Source: an uncultured Prevotellaceae bacterium
GTDB taxonomy: Bacteria > Bacteroidota > Bacteroidia > Bacteroidales > Bacteroidaceae
Direction of reading: 5' to 3'
Length of the DNA: 5,820 bases
NCBI GenBank assembly: GCA_946403615.1
Contig: CAMJAO010000147.1
Span: forward strand, 1-5,820
Shown here: positions 5,077-5,820 of the stretch, in pieces
How the letters are laid out: each line of letters begins with the position of its first letter
How positions within the stretch are numbered: position 1 is the first letter of the stretch
Translations under genes and position numbers: made by a program
Notes under the pieces: model-generated
Database searches by the model: none
What the model saw: the letters and a program-made list of their open reading frames with translations, nothing else
Told to the model about the DNA's origin: nothing

Positions 5077-5820
5077 ATGGACATTTTTTTATCTGTCATT
5101 ATATCTGCCGTCTGCCTCATTCTCGGGGCCATTATCGGCTATCTGGCCGCACACAGCAAAAACACCAGCCTTACCACGCAAGCAAAAATGCAACAAGACC
5201 GCATCGAAGCCATGCGGCAAAGAATGCAGGAGCGCGACGACAACATCAACAGCCTCTCTCAGGAACGCACCACACTGCTGGCACGCCGCGACGTGCTTGA
5301 ATCGCAAGTGCAGACGCTCACCGGCGACATAGAGGAGCAGAAACAACTCTTCGACGACCAACTGGCACGCCTCGAAGAGCAGATGCAACAGGCCGAACAG
5401 CGCCACGAGGAGCAGTTGCGGCAGACCGAGCAGCGCTACAATGACCTGATGCAGAAAGCCGAAGAGCGACAGAAGGAGTCGGAGCAACGGCAAGCCTCGC
5501 TCATACGCGAACAAATCAACTCCGCATCGGAAACCATCCTCAAGAAACGCGCTGAGGAACTGTCGGCCGATAACCAAGAGCAGATGGCGGCCATCCTCAC
5601 CCCCCTGCACGAGCACCTGCGGCAGATGCGCGAGGCCGTGGAGCGCAGCGACCGCGAGCACACCACGAGCATGGAGCGGCTCGACGCGTCTATCAAGGCT
5701 AACCTCAAACAGGCGAAAGAGGTGGGCGAACGGGCCGACAAACTGGCCCAAGCGCTCATGAGCGAGAACAAGACACAAGGCAACTTCGGCGAACTGCGTC
5801 TGCGTACCATCCTCGAGAAC
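5077..5820 (+). CDS. rmuC: RmuC family DNA recombination protein, 5' part (runs off the right edge)
   Basis: The frame is open from ATG 5077 to the last base (248 codons, no stop), so the gene continues beyond the window. Residues 4-24 (FLSVIISAVCLILGAIIGYLA) are one hydrophobic membrane segment. Residues 37-145 are a Gln/Glu/Arg-rich coiled coil. Near 230 comes SENKTQGNFGELRLRTILEN, which matches the family signature (KTQGN-W/F-GE...L..ILE) at the start of the RmuC nuclease-like domain. This order is standard for the family, usually about 400-500 residues long. RmuC proteins are linked to limiting DNA inversion/rearrangement at short inverted repeats; the biochemical activity is inferred from fold relationships. 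The start is supported by a promoter that begins transcription 17-19 nt before it. The coding region is GC-rich compared with the AT-rich spacer. It is divergent from the adhesin unit and probably unrelated to it. Large open frames on the opposite strand here are shadows. Confidence 0.93.
   Translation, partial: MDIFLSVIISAVCLILGAIIGYLAAHSKNTSLTTQAKMQQDRIEAMRQRMQERDDNINSLSQERTTLLARRDVLESQVQTLTGDIEEQKQLFDDQLARLEEQMQQAEQRHEEQLRQTEQRYNDLMQKAEERQKESEQRQASLIREQINSASETILKKRAEELSADNQEQMAAILTPLHEHLRQMREAVERSDREHTTSMERLDASIKANLKQAKEVGERADKLAQALMSENKTQGNFGELRLRTILEN

Noticed and set aside
5051..5332. Plus-strand frame from a TTG at 5051 overlapping the rmuC start
   Set aside because: It is out of frame with RmuC, starts inside the -7 promoter element and lacks any recognisable domain.
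5089..5778. Minus-strand open frame of 229 codons opposite rmuC (and a 124-codon one at 5436-5810)
   Set aside because: Their Leu/Val-rich sequence is what the antisense of a Gln/Glu/Arg coiled coil produces. The plus-strand RmuC frame has a membrane anchor, family motif and promoter.

Overview
The window looks like chromosomal DNA from a member of the Bacteroidota, most likely a Prevotella/Segatella-type Bacteroidales. Three things point that way. Both recognisable promoters have the Bacteroidota form (a TTTG-like -33 box, then TAnnTTTG at -7). The large surface protein carries gingipain/HagA-type cleaved-adhesin domains and ends in a type IX secretion (T9SS)-like C-terminal sorting motif. 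A short acidic protein of a kind common in these bacteria follows it. The genus is inferred; no rRNA or other phylogenetic marker is present.

Layout from left to right. Positions 1-46 hold no supported gene but contain a strong G-quadruplex motif (11-30). A textbook intrinsic terminator (47-80) ends a leftward (minus-strand) transcription unit. In transcription order that unit is: a promoter at 4580-4611, a leader of about 150 nt, a 1365-residue secreted multidomain adhesin-like protein (323-4420), and a 66-residue acidic small protein (104-304). The small gene starts 18 nt after the adhesin stop and has a strong Shine-Dalgarno sequence. The two genes almost certainly share one mRNA.

Positions 4421-5076 separate this unit from a divergent, rightward gene. 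This 656-bp region holds the adhesin promoter, an inverted repeat over its -7 box, a possible 50-codon small ORF with a Shine-Dalgarno sequence (4718-4870), a 67-bp imperfect palindrome with 21-bp arms (4917-4983), and a 22-bp-period direct repeat running into the promoter of the next gene.

At 5077 a rightward gene begins and runs off the right edge. Its 248 visible codons encode the N-terminal membrane anchor, the long coiled coil and the first part of the RmuC domain, so it is the 5' part of rmuC. It is a housekeeping genome-maintenance gene with no evident functional link to the adhesin unit.

The most striking feature is the adhesin architecture. Three consecutive fibronectin type III (FN3) domains each carry an inserted domain of about 140-155 residues at the same place (between strands C and C'), giving three composite modules of almost equal size (about 245 residues). 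Two inserts are of the calcium-loop cleaved-adhesin type and the middle one is of a different family. I found no CRISPR array, tRNA, rRNA or insertion sequence.
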